Shown: positions 7,169-14,161 of the stretch, piece by piece
Position numbering within the stretch: the stretch's first letter is position 1
How the letters are laid out: each line of letters begins with the position of its first letter
Virus record (IMG/VR): IMGVR_UViG_3300005253_000535
Span: 1-45,756 of that record
Source of the DNA: a virus
Direction: 5' to 3' (one strand)
DNA length: 45,756 nucleotides
Notes under the pieces: generated by a model
What the model was told of the DNA's origin: nothing
Seen by the model: the letters and a program-made list of their open reading frames with translations, nothing else
The model's database searches: none
Position numbers and translations under genes: made by a program

Positions 7169-7962
7169 CGACCAAGACTGACGACGAACCGACCGCACTC
7201 ACCCCCGCTGACGACCAGGGCCTCCTCGTGCCCGCCCTAGCCACCGACCACCCAGCGGCCGCGAAGATGATGAGGGCGCTGCGTCGGAAGACGCCCAAGG
7301 CCCTCATCAAGACGAGGCCAGGGCCGGGGGGAATGCGGTTCTCCTATGTCCACTGGTCCTGGATCGTGCAACGGCTGAACGAGGTCTTCGGCCCGACCTG
7401 GGGGAGGGAAGTAACGAGTATCGACCGCATCGACCTGCCCGACCTGCCCCCGCGCCACGACCGGGACTGCGGGGGGAAGCGGGGGAACTGCAAGGTGGGC
7501 CACAGGCCACGGAAGCGCATCGAAGTCATCACCCGTGTCCGCATCACGACGCAGTGGGGGAACAAGGATGCGACGGGCGGCCACACCTACTTCCCCGACA
7601 ACGCCGAGCAGGGGTACGCCGACGCCGAGCAGGCTGCCATTTCCAAGGGCATGAAGCGGGCAGCCTCCCTGCTGGGAATTGCCCTCGACCTCTACACCGA
7701 CCTGCCCGACGACACCGCTGTCGAGGCGGACTTTGCCCTACAGGATGCTCAGGCTGCCTGGCGATCGGAGCTGGGCGCCGCCGGCCTCACGGAGAAGGCG
7801 TCCGTCTCCCTGCTGTCCGAGAAGATGGCGGGTGATGCGGGTGCCCTGACAGCCATCAACGAGCTGCTGGATGCCACAGGGGAGGAAGGGGCGGCGGCCT
7901 ACCGGAAGCTGATCGAGACGCTCAGGGAAACTGTCGAGGAGGTGGGCAGTGCCAAAGCGTAA
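7165..7962 (+). CDS. Rad52-like single-strand DNA annealing protein
   Basis: 265 residues. The N-terminal half shows the Rad52/Rad22 pattern: YVHWSWIVQRLNEVFG (around 55-70), a beta-hairpin region with a Cys/His insert (CGGKRGNCKVGH), then TGGHTYFPDNAEQGYADAEQ and ISKGMKRAASLLGIALDLY (about 145-175), the helix pair that forms the oligomeric ring in this superfamily. The C-terminal 80 residues are helical and less conserved. It anneals complementary strands during recombination-dependent replication and probably acts with the Cas4-like nuclease. GTG start coupled to the previous stop (GTGA). Confidence 0.85.
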   Translation: MTTKTDDEPTALTPADDQGLLVPALATDHPAAAKMMRALRRKTPKALIKTRPGPGGMRFSYVHWSWIVQRLNEVFGPTWGREVTSIDRIDLPDLPPRHDRDCGGKRGNCKVGHRPRKRIEVITRVRITTQWGNKDATGGHTYFPDNAEQGYADAEQAAISKGMKRAASLLGIALDLYTDLPDDTAVEADFALQDAQAAWRSELGAAGLTEKASVSLLSEKMAGDAGALTAINELLDATGEEGAAAYRKLIETLRETVEEVGSAKA

Positions 7963-8119
7963 GCAAAAGGAACCACTAGCCTTCGATGTCAGAGTTCTCC
8001 TCCTGCTTGAGGCGATCCGCCTTGAGGTGCGGGCGTCCGCAGAGGAGACACCCGCGTTTCGGGCTGCCCTCCGCTACGAGTCCGATGCCATCTCGGCAAG
8101 GGTCCTCGGCAATGGCTGA
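7949..8119 (+). CDS. Small helical protein, 56 aa
   Basis: The GTG at 7949 lies inside the end of the Rad52-like gene with a good ribosome-binding site (GAGGAGGTG). It encodes a basic N-terminus (PKRKQKEP) followed by a long helix (VRVLLLLEAIRLEVRASAEE). No family is recognised. Start and stop overlap both neighbours, as is usual in this operon. Confidence 0.6.
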   Translation: MPKRKQKEPLAFDVRVLLLLEAIRLEVRASAEETPAFRAALRYESDAISARVLGNG

Positions 8120-8321
8120 CTTCTGCGGGGAAGAAATGCCAGCGACCCACCGCTGCGGGGACTGCGGGGATGAGCCCGTGTATGGCATTGCTGACCTAGA
8201 GGCTCTGCACGTGCAGTTCACAGCCTCCGACTGGCCCGGCAAGGAGGATACGCAGACGTTCTTCGACTGGGTCAGGAGCATCCAAAGGCTTCTAGCCACA
8301 GAGGGCGCCCCCCATGCTTGA
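8112..8321 (+). CDS. Zinc-ribbon-like small protein, 69 aa
   Basis: The ATG at 8112 overlaps the previous gene by 8 nt. The N-terminus has C and H residues (DFCGEE, THRCGDCGDEPVYG), a likely zinc knuckle; the C-terminal part is a helix (TFFDWVRSIQRLLATE). Function unknown. Confidence 0.65.
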   Translation: MADFCGEEMPATHRCGDCGDEPVYGIADLEALHVQFTASDWPGKEDTQTFFDWVRSIQRLLATEGAPHA

Positions 8322-8703
8322 CCTACCCGCGATAAAGAAGCTGTGCGGGGCGGTACCGTGCCTGAATCCGCGCTTTGAGCCAGCGGAGTACGTTACTCAC
8401 GATATGGCTATAGATGCCGGTGAGCCGACAAGGGAAGGTACTCTGTTGTGCGGTGCGCTTTACGAGCCATGCCAGGATTGCAATGGATGCCGTCTTCGTA
8501 CCCTTGTCCCCCAGCTTGTCACGGCGCTAGAGGAGGTGCAGGGGAAGCTGGACGCGGTGGAGGAAGCCTGGGAGTTTGTTCATCTAGCGATACTTGATTC
8601 AGATACGCACCCACGGCATGGGTACGGCGATTGTGATTCATGTGATGCAATTTGGGACATGCTGATAGTGATGGAGCATTGCATCCTAAAGGGGGAGAAG
8701 TGA
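8314..8703 (+). CDS. Cys-rich hypothetical protein, 129 aa
   Basis: The start overlaps the previous stop by 8 nt. There are about ten cysteines in three groups (CGAVPC; CGALYEPCQDCNGC; CDSCD), and a central helix (QLVTALEEVQGKLDAVEEAWEFVHLAI). Zinc binding is likely. No family is recognised. Confidence 0.65.
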   Translation: MLDLPAIKKLCGAVPCLNPRFEPAEYVTHDMAIDAGEPTREGTLLCGALYEPCQDCNGCRLRTLVPQLVTALEEVQGKLDAVEEAWEFVHLAILDSDTHPRHGYGDCDSCDAIWDMLIVMEHCILKGEK

Positions 8704-9395
8704 TGGCTGAGAACCTACAGCAATTCATTGACACCCTCAAGGCCCAACTAGCGAAAGCACGTGCCGAGAACGCCCGCCTACAAGGTCAGGCTTGTCTCAT
8801 CTGTGGCCGTGACGAACCCTGCGAGTTGGATACGAACAAGAACAACGACCCCAACTGGCCTGGTTCACCTTGCACCTTCGACCCGTCCCCTATAGACGCG
8901 GCGAGGCGATTCATGGATGAGCGGGACGCCCTACAGACCAGAGTGGAGGAGGCTAACGGAGTAATGGGGCTGGCTACTGCGGCACTCCGCGAGAGGATAC
9001 GAGAGGTTGGCCTGTTAAAGGATGAGCGCGACGACTACAAGGCGCTGGCAGAGGAGGCCAAGCAGCAGCTACGCGACCAGGTGGCCAGCGACCTCGGCGA
9101 CTACTTGGAGGTTGTCGGGCGCGGCGTCCAGGTGTGGAATTACATGGACATGATGCTGCTTCCACGGATGGAGGGGTTGGCGGAATCGTTGCAGGCTAGC
9201 TATGAACACACGGCGAAACTGGAGGCGCTGGCAGAGCGGCGGAAGAAGGCGCTGGTAAGGCTGGAACGCGGTTACGACAACCACCCAGGGTTTATGACGA
9301 TGGGCAAGAGCGGAGAAGAGTGCTTACACTGTGGCTGCTTAGGTGGGCATGGTGATGTTTGCCCCTTTGCCGCCATCGAAGAGGAGGAGAAGTGA
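8703..9395 (+). CDS. Coiled-coil protein with terminal Cys motifs, 230 aa
   Basis: The ATG shares a base with the previous stop (TGATG). Residues 1-30 and about 75-130 predict coiled coil (FIDTLKAQLAKARAENARLQ; DERDALQTRVEEA). Cysteine groups at about 32-42 (CLICGRDEPC) and near the C-terminus (CLHCGCLGGHGDVC) look like zinc sites that bracket the coil. No family is recognised. Confidence 0.65.
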   Translation: MAENLQQFIDTLKAQLAKARAENARLQGQACLICGRDEPCELDTNKNNDPNWPGSPCTFDPSPIDAARRFMDERDALQTRVEEANGVMGLATAALRERIREVGLLKDERDDYKALAEEAKQQLRDQVASDLGDYLEVVGRGVQVWNYMDMMLLPRMEGLAESLQASYEHTAKLEALAERRKKALVRLERGYDNHPGFMTMGKSGEECLHCGCLGGHGDVCPFAAIEEEEK

Positions 9396-9589
9396 TGGGC
9401 GACGTACCACCTGGATATTTCTGCATTACATACTCTTCGCTTCTGGATAATGCGCTGGCACAGTGGCTTTGGCGGCGCTTCTTTTGCGAGGGGGGCTGGC
9501 ACCTATATGACGAGGTGCTGTCACCGACTGCTCACTATCTGTCCTGCGATGCTTGTGGCTCCCACGTGCGTCTCGGAGGTGACCGATGA
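9395..9589 (+). CDS. Hypothetical protein, 64 aa
   Basis: The TGATG overlap couples it to the gene before. Aromatic-rich N-terminal half (YFCITYSSLLDNALAQWLWRRFFC) and a C-terminal CDACG pair. Possibly membrane-associated. No family is recognised. Confidence 0.55.
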   Translation: MGDVPPGYFCITYSSLLDNALAQWLWRRFFCEGGWHLYDEVLSPTAHYLSCDACGSHVRLGGDR

Positions 9590-9630
9590 GCGAGGCACGG
9601 GGGCTGCTAAGGCGAGAGCCCATCACGTGA
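9586..9630 (+). CDS. Possible 14-aa terminal peptide of the early operon
   Basis: An ATG overlapping the previous stop (ATGA) opens a 14-codon frame that ends 8 nt before the convergent integrase stop. It may be a gene truncated when the integration module was acquired. Coding is uncertain; the coupling geometry is the only support. Confidence 0.25.
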   Translation: MSEARGLLRREPIT

Positions 9631-9638
9631 CTAGGCCA

Positions 9639-10505
9639 CTAGCCGAATGCTTGCCGTTGCGCTTCGCGCAGGTCCTCGATGTCGGGATGAGCATACGTTC
9701 GGAGCATCTCAAAAAGAGTCTTCGGGCTCCAGCCGGCCAGGTATCCGATGGAGGCCGGGTTGGTCCGGCTCCTGACGTGCGCGGTAGCCCAGGTGTGCCG
9801 GAAGCGGTGAGCGCCCAGCGGGAAGCCCACTTGGAGCCCGCGCCTCCGCAGCATTTGGCGCAGGGAGTCACGCGTGAGGGGCATCCCGTCCACCGAGAGG
9901 AAGACGTGATCGGAATAGCCGTGGAGGAGGGCGGGACGTCCCCGGCCAACGTAGACTGCGAGAGTCTGCGGACAGGGGGCGACCAGCGGAACCTTTCGCC
10001 GAGCGTACCGACTCTTCCCTCCGCGGACGTAGACGGCATCCTCCCTCTCCAGCAAGTCATCGAGCAAGAGGTTACACGCTTCCGAGGCCCTCAGCCCACA
10101 GTAGCGAAGGAGGGAGACGACGGCGTGATCCCGCAGGCCGGTAGGAGTCCGGTCAGCCCTGAGCAGTTGGAAGAGGGCCTTCATCTGGCCCTCCGTGTAG
10201 ATGACCTTCGGCGCGGTGTCGCCTCGGGGCTTCCGCATAGCGCCCACCAGTTCCTCCCGCTCGATCCCGCGCAGGAACACGCGCATGGACGTGTAGATGG
10301 TGCGGCAGGACGCTGGCGAGTGCCCCTTCCCGTACTCGCGGAAGAAGGTGTGGAAGGTGGTCGGAGTCAGCTCTTGGCCGTCCAGCCACAGAAGGAAGAC
10401 GTGGACGTGGTCGCGGTAGGTCGTGAGGGTAGCGGGACGCAGCCCTTCCGACTCGCGGAGGGCAAGCCATTCCTCCACCGCTTGTTGCAGCGCTTCCTTG
10501 TCCAT
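9639..10505 (-). CDS. int: Tyrosine recombinase (phage integrase)
   Basis: 288 residues. N-terminal core-binding domain with the SAM-like helices (residues 5-90), then the catalytic domain with Arg139 (YCGLRASEA), Lys164 (GGKSR), His233 and Arg236 (HRFRHTWAT), Trp259 and the nucleophile Tyr271. It inserts the phage circle into the host chromosome. The ATG at 10505 has GGAGGGA upstream. The start faces a tRNA-Pro 3' half 70 bp away, which I take as attP. It runs convergent to the early operon and divergent from the ERCC4-type gene. No excisionase gene is recognised. Confidence 0.93.
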   Translation of the reverse strand: MDKEALQQAVEEWLALRESEGLRPATLTTYRDHVHVFLLWLDGQELTPTTFHTFFREYGKGHSPASCRTIYTSMRVFLRGIEREELVGAMRKPRGDTAPKVIYTEGQMKALFQLLRADRTPTGLRDHAVVSLLRYCGLRASEACNLLLDDLLEREDAVYVRGGKSRYARRKVPLVAPCPQTLAVYVGRGRPALLHGYSDHVFLSVDGMPLTRDSLRQMLRRRGLQVGFPLGAHRFRHTWATAHVRSRTNPASIGYLAGWSPKTLFEMLRTYAHPDIEDLREAQRQAFG

Positions 10506-10541
10506 CGCGTTCCCTCCCCGCCATGTGTGCGGTCGCCCCTA

Positions 10542-10572
10542 TTGACGCAGATACGCACAACAGCGTTACAAT
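10542..10572 (+). promoter_or_regulatory. Possible plus-strand promoter next to attP
   Basis: TTGACG (10542-10547) and TACAAT (10567-10572) are separated by 19 bp, longer than usual. The spacer holds a degenerate operator half (ATACGC). It would read through attP toward the ERCC4-type gene in the circle and into the host chromosome in the prophage. Weak support because of the spacing. Confidence 0.3.
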
Positions 10573-10574
10573 GG

Positions 10575-10619
10575 CTGGGGGTCAAGAGGTCGCCGGTTCG
10601 AATCCGGCCGCCCCGACCA
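10575..10619 (+). other. Putative attP core: 3' half of a tRNA-Pro gene, anticodon loop to CCA
   Basis: From 10575 the bases read as an anticodon loop CTGGGGG, the 3' strand of the anticodon stem TCAAG, a variable loop AGGTC, a complete T-arm (GCCGG stem, TTCGAAT loop, CCGGC stem, 10592-10608), the acceptor 3' strand CGCCCCG, discriminator A and CCA. The 5' half of a tRNA is absent. GGG in the loop and the C1-type acceptor point to tRNA-Pro(GGG). It is 70 bp from the integrase start. Tyrosine integrases commonly use tRNA 3' ends, so insertion here would rebuild an intact host tRNA. Confidence 0.85.
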
Positions 10620-10667
10620 CTACCCCTTCCCCTATCTGAGTCATTCCTATCTCGTACTCGGCCCATT

Positions 10668-10687
10668 ACCGGAAGGATAATTCCGGT
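10668..10687. repeat. Inverted repeat near attP
   Basis: Perfect 7-bp arms ACCGGAA and TTCCGGT flank a 6-bp spacer GGATAA. No T-run follows on either strand, so a terminator is unlikely. Position 50 bp from the attP core suggests an arm-type integrase or excision-factor site, or an operator for the gene at 10790. Confidence 0.5.
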
Positions 10688-10789
10688 TTCGCGGCTAATA
10701 AGCGGTTGCAGCGGCGAACAAGTGGGCTGCGCCGTCGTCATCTTAGGGGTGGGGGATGGCTGTGTCAATGGGGGGCCACCGTGCTGACG

Positions 10790-11440
10790 ATGACCAGTGA
10801 CGAGGCGCGAAAGCAAGCGGCCGTCCGTCTCGCCTTGGCTACCCTTCTGAAGGATGAGTTCGAGGTGGATAACCTGTTCGTCGGGGACTTCGCTGCCCTG
10901 GACACACCCCTGTCATTGGGAATCGAGCGGAAGAGCTTTCCTAATTTCGTCCAGTCCCTCGCCTCCAACGAACTTGATGAACAGCTCGCCAAGATGGTCG
11001 CCGTCTACGACATCCCCGTCCTCCTGATCGAGGGGTTGCCGGTGCCCGTGGCCGGCAAGGTGCGGGTCTACGGGGCCCAACGGAGCTACACCTACGCCTG
11101 GATCATCGGCTCCATCGTCGGCTGGTATCTCCGCGGGGTGCTACCCGTGTTCGTCAAGGACCTGAAGGCGACACCGCCAACCGTGGCCGCCCTCTATGGC
11201 GTGGCGAAGAAACTCGAACACCGTGACGCCTTCGCCCCGAAGAAGGTGCTGCCCAACCTGCGGCCGATGAGCCTGACGGAGAGGGTCCTGCTTCAGTTCC
11301 CGGGGGTGGGCGAGAAGCGAGCGAAGCAATTCCGTGGCGAGTCCCTGGCTGCCCTGGCTACCCTTCCCGTGGAGGACTGGCAGGAGAAGTTGGGGAAAGT
11401 CACGGGGAGGAAGGTGGCCGAGTCGTGGCAAAGGAAGTGA
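10790..11440 (+). CDS. ERCC4-type nuclease with C-terminal helix-hairpin-helix
   Basis: 216 residues from the ATG at 10790. The XPF/ERCC4 nuclease motif is visible as GIERKSFPNFVQSL (about 46-59) followed by DEQLAKM; the C-terminus holds FPGVGEKRAKQF, a helix-hairpin-helix for structure-specific DNA binding. Relatives cut branched DNA such as flaps and recombination intermediates, which fits the Rad52-like recombination system upstream. A 14-codon frame at 10756-10800 ends just inside this gene and could be a leader peptide. No strong Shine-Dalgarno is visible. Confidence 0.85.
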   Translation: MTSDEARKQAAVRLALATLLKDEFEVDNLFVGDFAALDTPLSLGIERKSFPNFVQSLASNELDEQLAKMVAVYDIPVLLIEGLPVPVAGKVRVYGAQRSYTYAWIIGSIVGWYLRGVLPVFVKDLKATPPTVAALYGVAKKLEHRDAFAPKKVLPNLRPMSLTERVLLQFPGVGEKRAKQFRGESLAALATLPVEDWQEKLGKVTGRKVAESWQRK

Positions 11441-11799
11441 AGGGCTACAAGGTGGTCAGAACGTGGGCGCGGAGCGGGCACGAGCAACTCCTATCGGCTG
11501 CTGTCCACGACCCCGAGTGGGTCGTCGCCTACGTCCCAGGCATCCCGACCTACGGGCGTGGGGAGTCTGCCCTGTTCGGGTTCGATTCCCTAGCTCATGC
11601 GCGTCGGTTCACGCGCCGCCAGCCCCGCAGTAGGCAAATATGGGAAGCCCGTCTTGCACGCCCCAAGCTACGCAAGCGTATCGCCAGATGGACGCACAAG
11701 TATCTGGCGTTCTGGTCGGGATCACGGCGCGACACGTTCCAGGCTCCCGCCGGCACAATGGCCTGCGAGTCCATCACCTTGCTGAAGCAGGTCGAATAG
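11425..11799 (+). CDS. Hypothetical basic protein, 124 aa
   Basis: The GTG at 11425 overlaps the end of the nuclease gene; a second GTG at 11437 is possible. The centre is very basic (ARRFTRRQPRSRQIWEARLARPKLRKRIARW), consistent with nucleic-acid binding. No family is recognised. Confidence 0.6.
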   Translation: MAKEVKGYKVVRTWARSGHEQLLSAAVHDPEWVVAYVPGIPTYGRGESALFGFDSLAHARRFTRRQPRSRQIWEARLARPKLRKRIARWTHKYLAFWSGSRRDTFQAPAGTMACESITLLKQVE

Positions 11800-11801
11800 C
11801 G

Positions 11802-11972
11802 ATGCCCCGCCTCTGGTTGAAAGCCTGTCCCCGCTGCAAGGGCGACATCGCTGAGGAGTGGGGGAAGTACGAGAACTACGTGAACTGTATCCAGTGCGGA
11901 TTCGAGGAGGAGTTGAAGAGATGGAAGGCGAGACTAGAGAGTTCCGCGTCGTCCCCATCGACGGGACGCTAG
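11802..11972 (+). CDS. Zinc-ribbon protein, 56 aa
   Basis: Starts 2 nt after the previous stop. Two CxxC knuckles (CPRCKG and CIQCGF) about 18 residues apart form a classical zinc ribbon. The C-terminal part overlaps the next gene in another frame. Probably nucleic-acid binding; the family is too short to name. Confidence 0.7.
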   Translation: MPRLWLKACPRCKGDIAEEWGKYENYVNCIQCGFEEELKRWKARLESSASSPSTGR

Positions 11973-12325
11973 TGGACATCCGCCGGACGTTCATCGAGCT
12001 GGGCTCGTCCCTGCTCCGGCGTCCTCTGGGGCTGTCGCTGGTGCTTCTAAAGTCCCCGCACACACTGGCCCGCCTCAGCGCGGCGGCTGGCTTGGACGAG
12101 AGGGACACCCAGCGCATTCGCCGCCTCTTCGGAATCATCGAGGACTTCTGGCTGACGGTGCCGGCTATCGAGGGGGCAACGGTTCCCTACCTCCTTCTGG
12201 AACAGCCGCCCATCTTCTACGCGAAACGAGTCAAGACGAGAGGTAAGCCGGTGCTCCTCCAGACCATCCAATGGCTGGAGAGGCACGGATTCTATAGCCC
12301 GATTTGCTGGGTAGAGGAGGAGTAG
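11921..12325 (+). CDS. Hypothetical protein, 134 aa
   Basis: The ATG at 11921 lies inside the zinc-ribbon gene, preceded by GAGGAGG. The product is helical and soluble (RLSAAAGLDERDTQRIRRLFGIIEDFW) with a Pro-rich middle. The stop abuts the ATG of the metallophosphoesterase gene. No family is recognised. Confidence 0.7.
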   Translation: MEGETREFRVVPIDGTLVDIRRTFIELGSSLLRRPLGLSLVLLKSPHTLARLSAAAGLDERDTQRIRRLFGIIEDFWLTVPAIEGATVPYLLLEQPPIFYAKRVKTRGKPVLLQTIQWLERHGFYSPICWVEEE

Positions 12326-13207
12326 ATGGAGATACAAGCATTCCAGCCGAAGGTCGTGGCCTCGTGGTCCCTGCCCATGAACGAGGTGCGAATCCTCCCG
12401 ATAGGCGATGTGCAATACGGCGCCCAGGGCTGCGACATCGACAGGCTGAAGAGGCACATCGACTGGGGGATGGAGCACGACTGCTACTTCATCGGGCTAG
12501 GCGATTACTTAGACGTGGCCAGCCCCTCGAACCGGCGGATGCTCCAGGAGGTAACGCTCTACGACTCCGTCCGCGAGATGATGGACAACAAAATGGAGGA
12601 CGAGCTGAAGGCCCTCCTCCACGTTCTCGGCCCGACGAGGGGCCGCTGGCTCGGGCTCGTCTCGGGCCACCACTACTGGCAGTTTGGTGACGGGACGACC
12701 ACGGATACCCGCCTGGCGCAAGCTCTGGACACGAAATACATGGGCGACGGTGCCGCTGTCTCCATCCTCCAGTTCGTCCACCGCAATCGGGATCGCAAGC
12801 ACAGGCTGACGGGCACAGCGAAAATCTGGTATCACCACGGGCGAGGCGCGGGGCAGACGGCCGGCGCTCCCCTGAACAAGCTGGAGCACATCGCCAAGAC
12901 CTTCAACGCAGACATCTACCTCATGGGCCACCAGCATCGCAAGGTCTCGACCAAGATGCCCTTCATCGACTACGAGGTCGGCCCCAAGGGCGGCATCACC
13001 TTCACCTCGCGCAACCGCATCCTGGCTTGCACGGGCGGCTTCCTGAAGGGCTACGAGATGGGAACGAAGAACCCTCTCGGCCAGCCAGCGGCGGGCTACG
13101 TCGAGCAGGCGATGATGGTGCCGACGGCCCTGGGCGGCGTCCTCATCTTCGTCCGGCCCCGCATCCTGCGCGGCAAGCTCCTTGTAGATATGGACATCTC
13201 GCTGTGA
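12326..13207 (+). CDS. Calcineurin-like metallophosphoesterase
   Basis: 293 residues with the metal-binding blocks in order: GDVQYG (about 27-32), GLGDYLD (58-64), SGHHYW (112-117, in place of GNHD/E) and MGHQH (198-202). The fold hydrolyses phosphodiesters or phosphomonoesters with two metals; in phages it appears as DNA repair nucleases or nucleotide phosphatases. It lacks the capping domain expected of SbcD/Mre11, and the substrate is unknown. Starts directly after the previous stop; GTG of the next gene overlaps its TGA. Confidence 0.85.
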   Translation: MEIQAFQPKVVASWSLPMNEVRILPIGDVQYGAQGCDIDRLKRHIDWGMEHDCYFIGLGDYLDVASPSNRRMLQEVTLYDSVREMMDNKMEDELKALLHVLGPTRGRWLGLVSGHHYWQFGDGTTTDTRLAQALDTKYMGDGAAVSILQFVHRNRDRKHRLTGTAKIWYHHGRGAGQTAGAPLNKLEHIAKTFNADIYLMGHQHRKVSTKMPFIDYEVGPKGGITFTSRNRILACTGGFLKGYEMGTKNPLGQPAAGYVEQAMMVPTALGGVLIFVRPRILRGKLLVDMDISL

Positions 13208-13404
13208 GCACCGTCTGCGCCTATCCCCCCTGCGACACTGTCATAGAGAACCCGAAGCACGGCCAGCGCTTCTGCTCGGATGCCCACAGAGTGGCCGACT
13301 GGCGGGAGAAGCACCAACCCCGCTGCCCGTCATGCCACATACCCATCGAGGTTAGCGTCTCAGCGGCCGAAATGCGCCGTTCTGTACGCCAGGAGGGGGA
13401 CTAG
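13204..13404 (+). CDS. Small zinc-finger protein, 66 aa
   Basis: The GTG overlaps the previous stop. The N-terminus reads CAYPPCDTVIENPK then RFCSDAHRVADWREKHQ, a CxxxxC plus FCSxxHR arrangement like the small treble-clef domains of phage and bacterial proteins, followed by a second CPSCH pair. Zinc and nucleic-acid binding are likely. Confidence 0.7.
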   Translation: MSTVCAYPPCDTVIENPKHGQRFCSDAHRVADWREKHQPRCPSCHIPIEVSVSAAEMRRSVRQEGD

Positions 13405-13408
13405 AGCC

Positions 13409-14161
13409 ATGACCGTGATAGATGCTACTAGGATCTACCCCATCCCCCTCGTCTGGCCCCGCCCAGCGATGGACCTGAAGCGGGTCGACGCTATAGCGAT
13501 TCATCACACCGTTACCTTCTTCCTCCGGCCGGATGCCACGGTGGAGGAGGAGCTGGCCCACATCGACATGATCCACCGCTATCACCTGAGCAAGGGCTGG
13601 GGCGGTTTCGCTTACCACCTCATCAGCTTTCCATCCGGCCGCGTTTACCACGTTGTCCCCCTGACCCAGTGGGGCGCCCATGTCCACGCGGAGAACGATC
13701 ATCTCCATGCGATAGTCGTCGCTGGCGACTTCACGGATCGCGTTCCGGTTCTAGCCCAGCAGGAGGGCGTGGTCGAAGGGATAAGGCTCATCTACGCTAC
13801 CCTCGGCCGACAGGTGTCCATCCGCCCCCACCGATCCTGGAACGTACTCACCTACCCAACAGCCTGCCCTGGAGCTACTTGGCAACAGTGGGTTCCTGGG
13901 CTCACAGCATTAGTAGAGGAGGACGACATGGCAGTACCCCCGCACTACCACACAACGCAGGGCGCAGTTATCCTAGTTGGCCTGCTCCGACACGGGCTGA
14001 ACGAGACGGGCCATGCGGCTGCCCACGCCATCGGCTCGGAGGACATTGTCGGGGACGCTGTACTGGGCCTACAGAAATTCGGCGCCGCGCTGCAAGGAGC
14101 GGTGGGCAGAGCCGAGATGAAGCGGGCAGTAGAGGAACTGCTCAGAGGGGGACTTGGCTAG
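13409..14161 (+). CDS. N-acetylmuramoyl-L-alanine amidase (endolysin)
   Basis: Cleaves the amide bond between MurNAc and L-Ala of peptidoglycan. The PGRP/amidase_2 domain covers residues about 25-160: IHHTVTFF with the first Zn histidine, GWGGFAYHLI, then PHRSW (His141) and TACPG (Cys153), which complete the Zn site as in T7 lysozyme. The C-terminal 80 residues have a hydrophobic, Ala/His-rich stretch and no recognised wall-binding repeat. ATG with AGGAGGGGG upstream. Its stop lies in the 8-bp palindrome GGCTAGCC shared with the convergent tailspike gene. Confidence 0.9.
   Translation: MTVIDATRIYPIPLVWPRPAMDLKRVDAIAIHHTVTFFLRPDATVEEELAHIDMIHRYHLSKGWGGFAYHLISFPSGRVYHVVPLTQWGAHVHAENDHLHAIVVAGDFTDRVPVLAQQEGVVEGIRLIYATLGRQVSIRPHRSWNVLTYPTACPGATWQQWVPGLTALVEEDDMAVPPHYHTTQGAVILVGLLRHGLNETGHAAAHAIGSEDIVGDAVLGLQKFGAALQGAVGRAEMKRAVEELLRGGLG

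Noticed and set aside
10575-10619. Functional phage-encoded tRNA
   Set aside because: Only the 3' half is present; no D-arm or 5' acceptor strand lies upstream.
9450-10787. Long plus-strand open frame over the integrase
   Set aside because: It is antisense to a gene with complete catalytic residues, and its composition is that of a shadow frame in GC-rich DNA.
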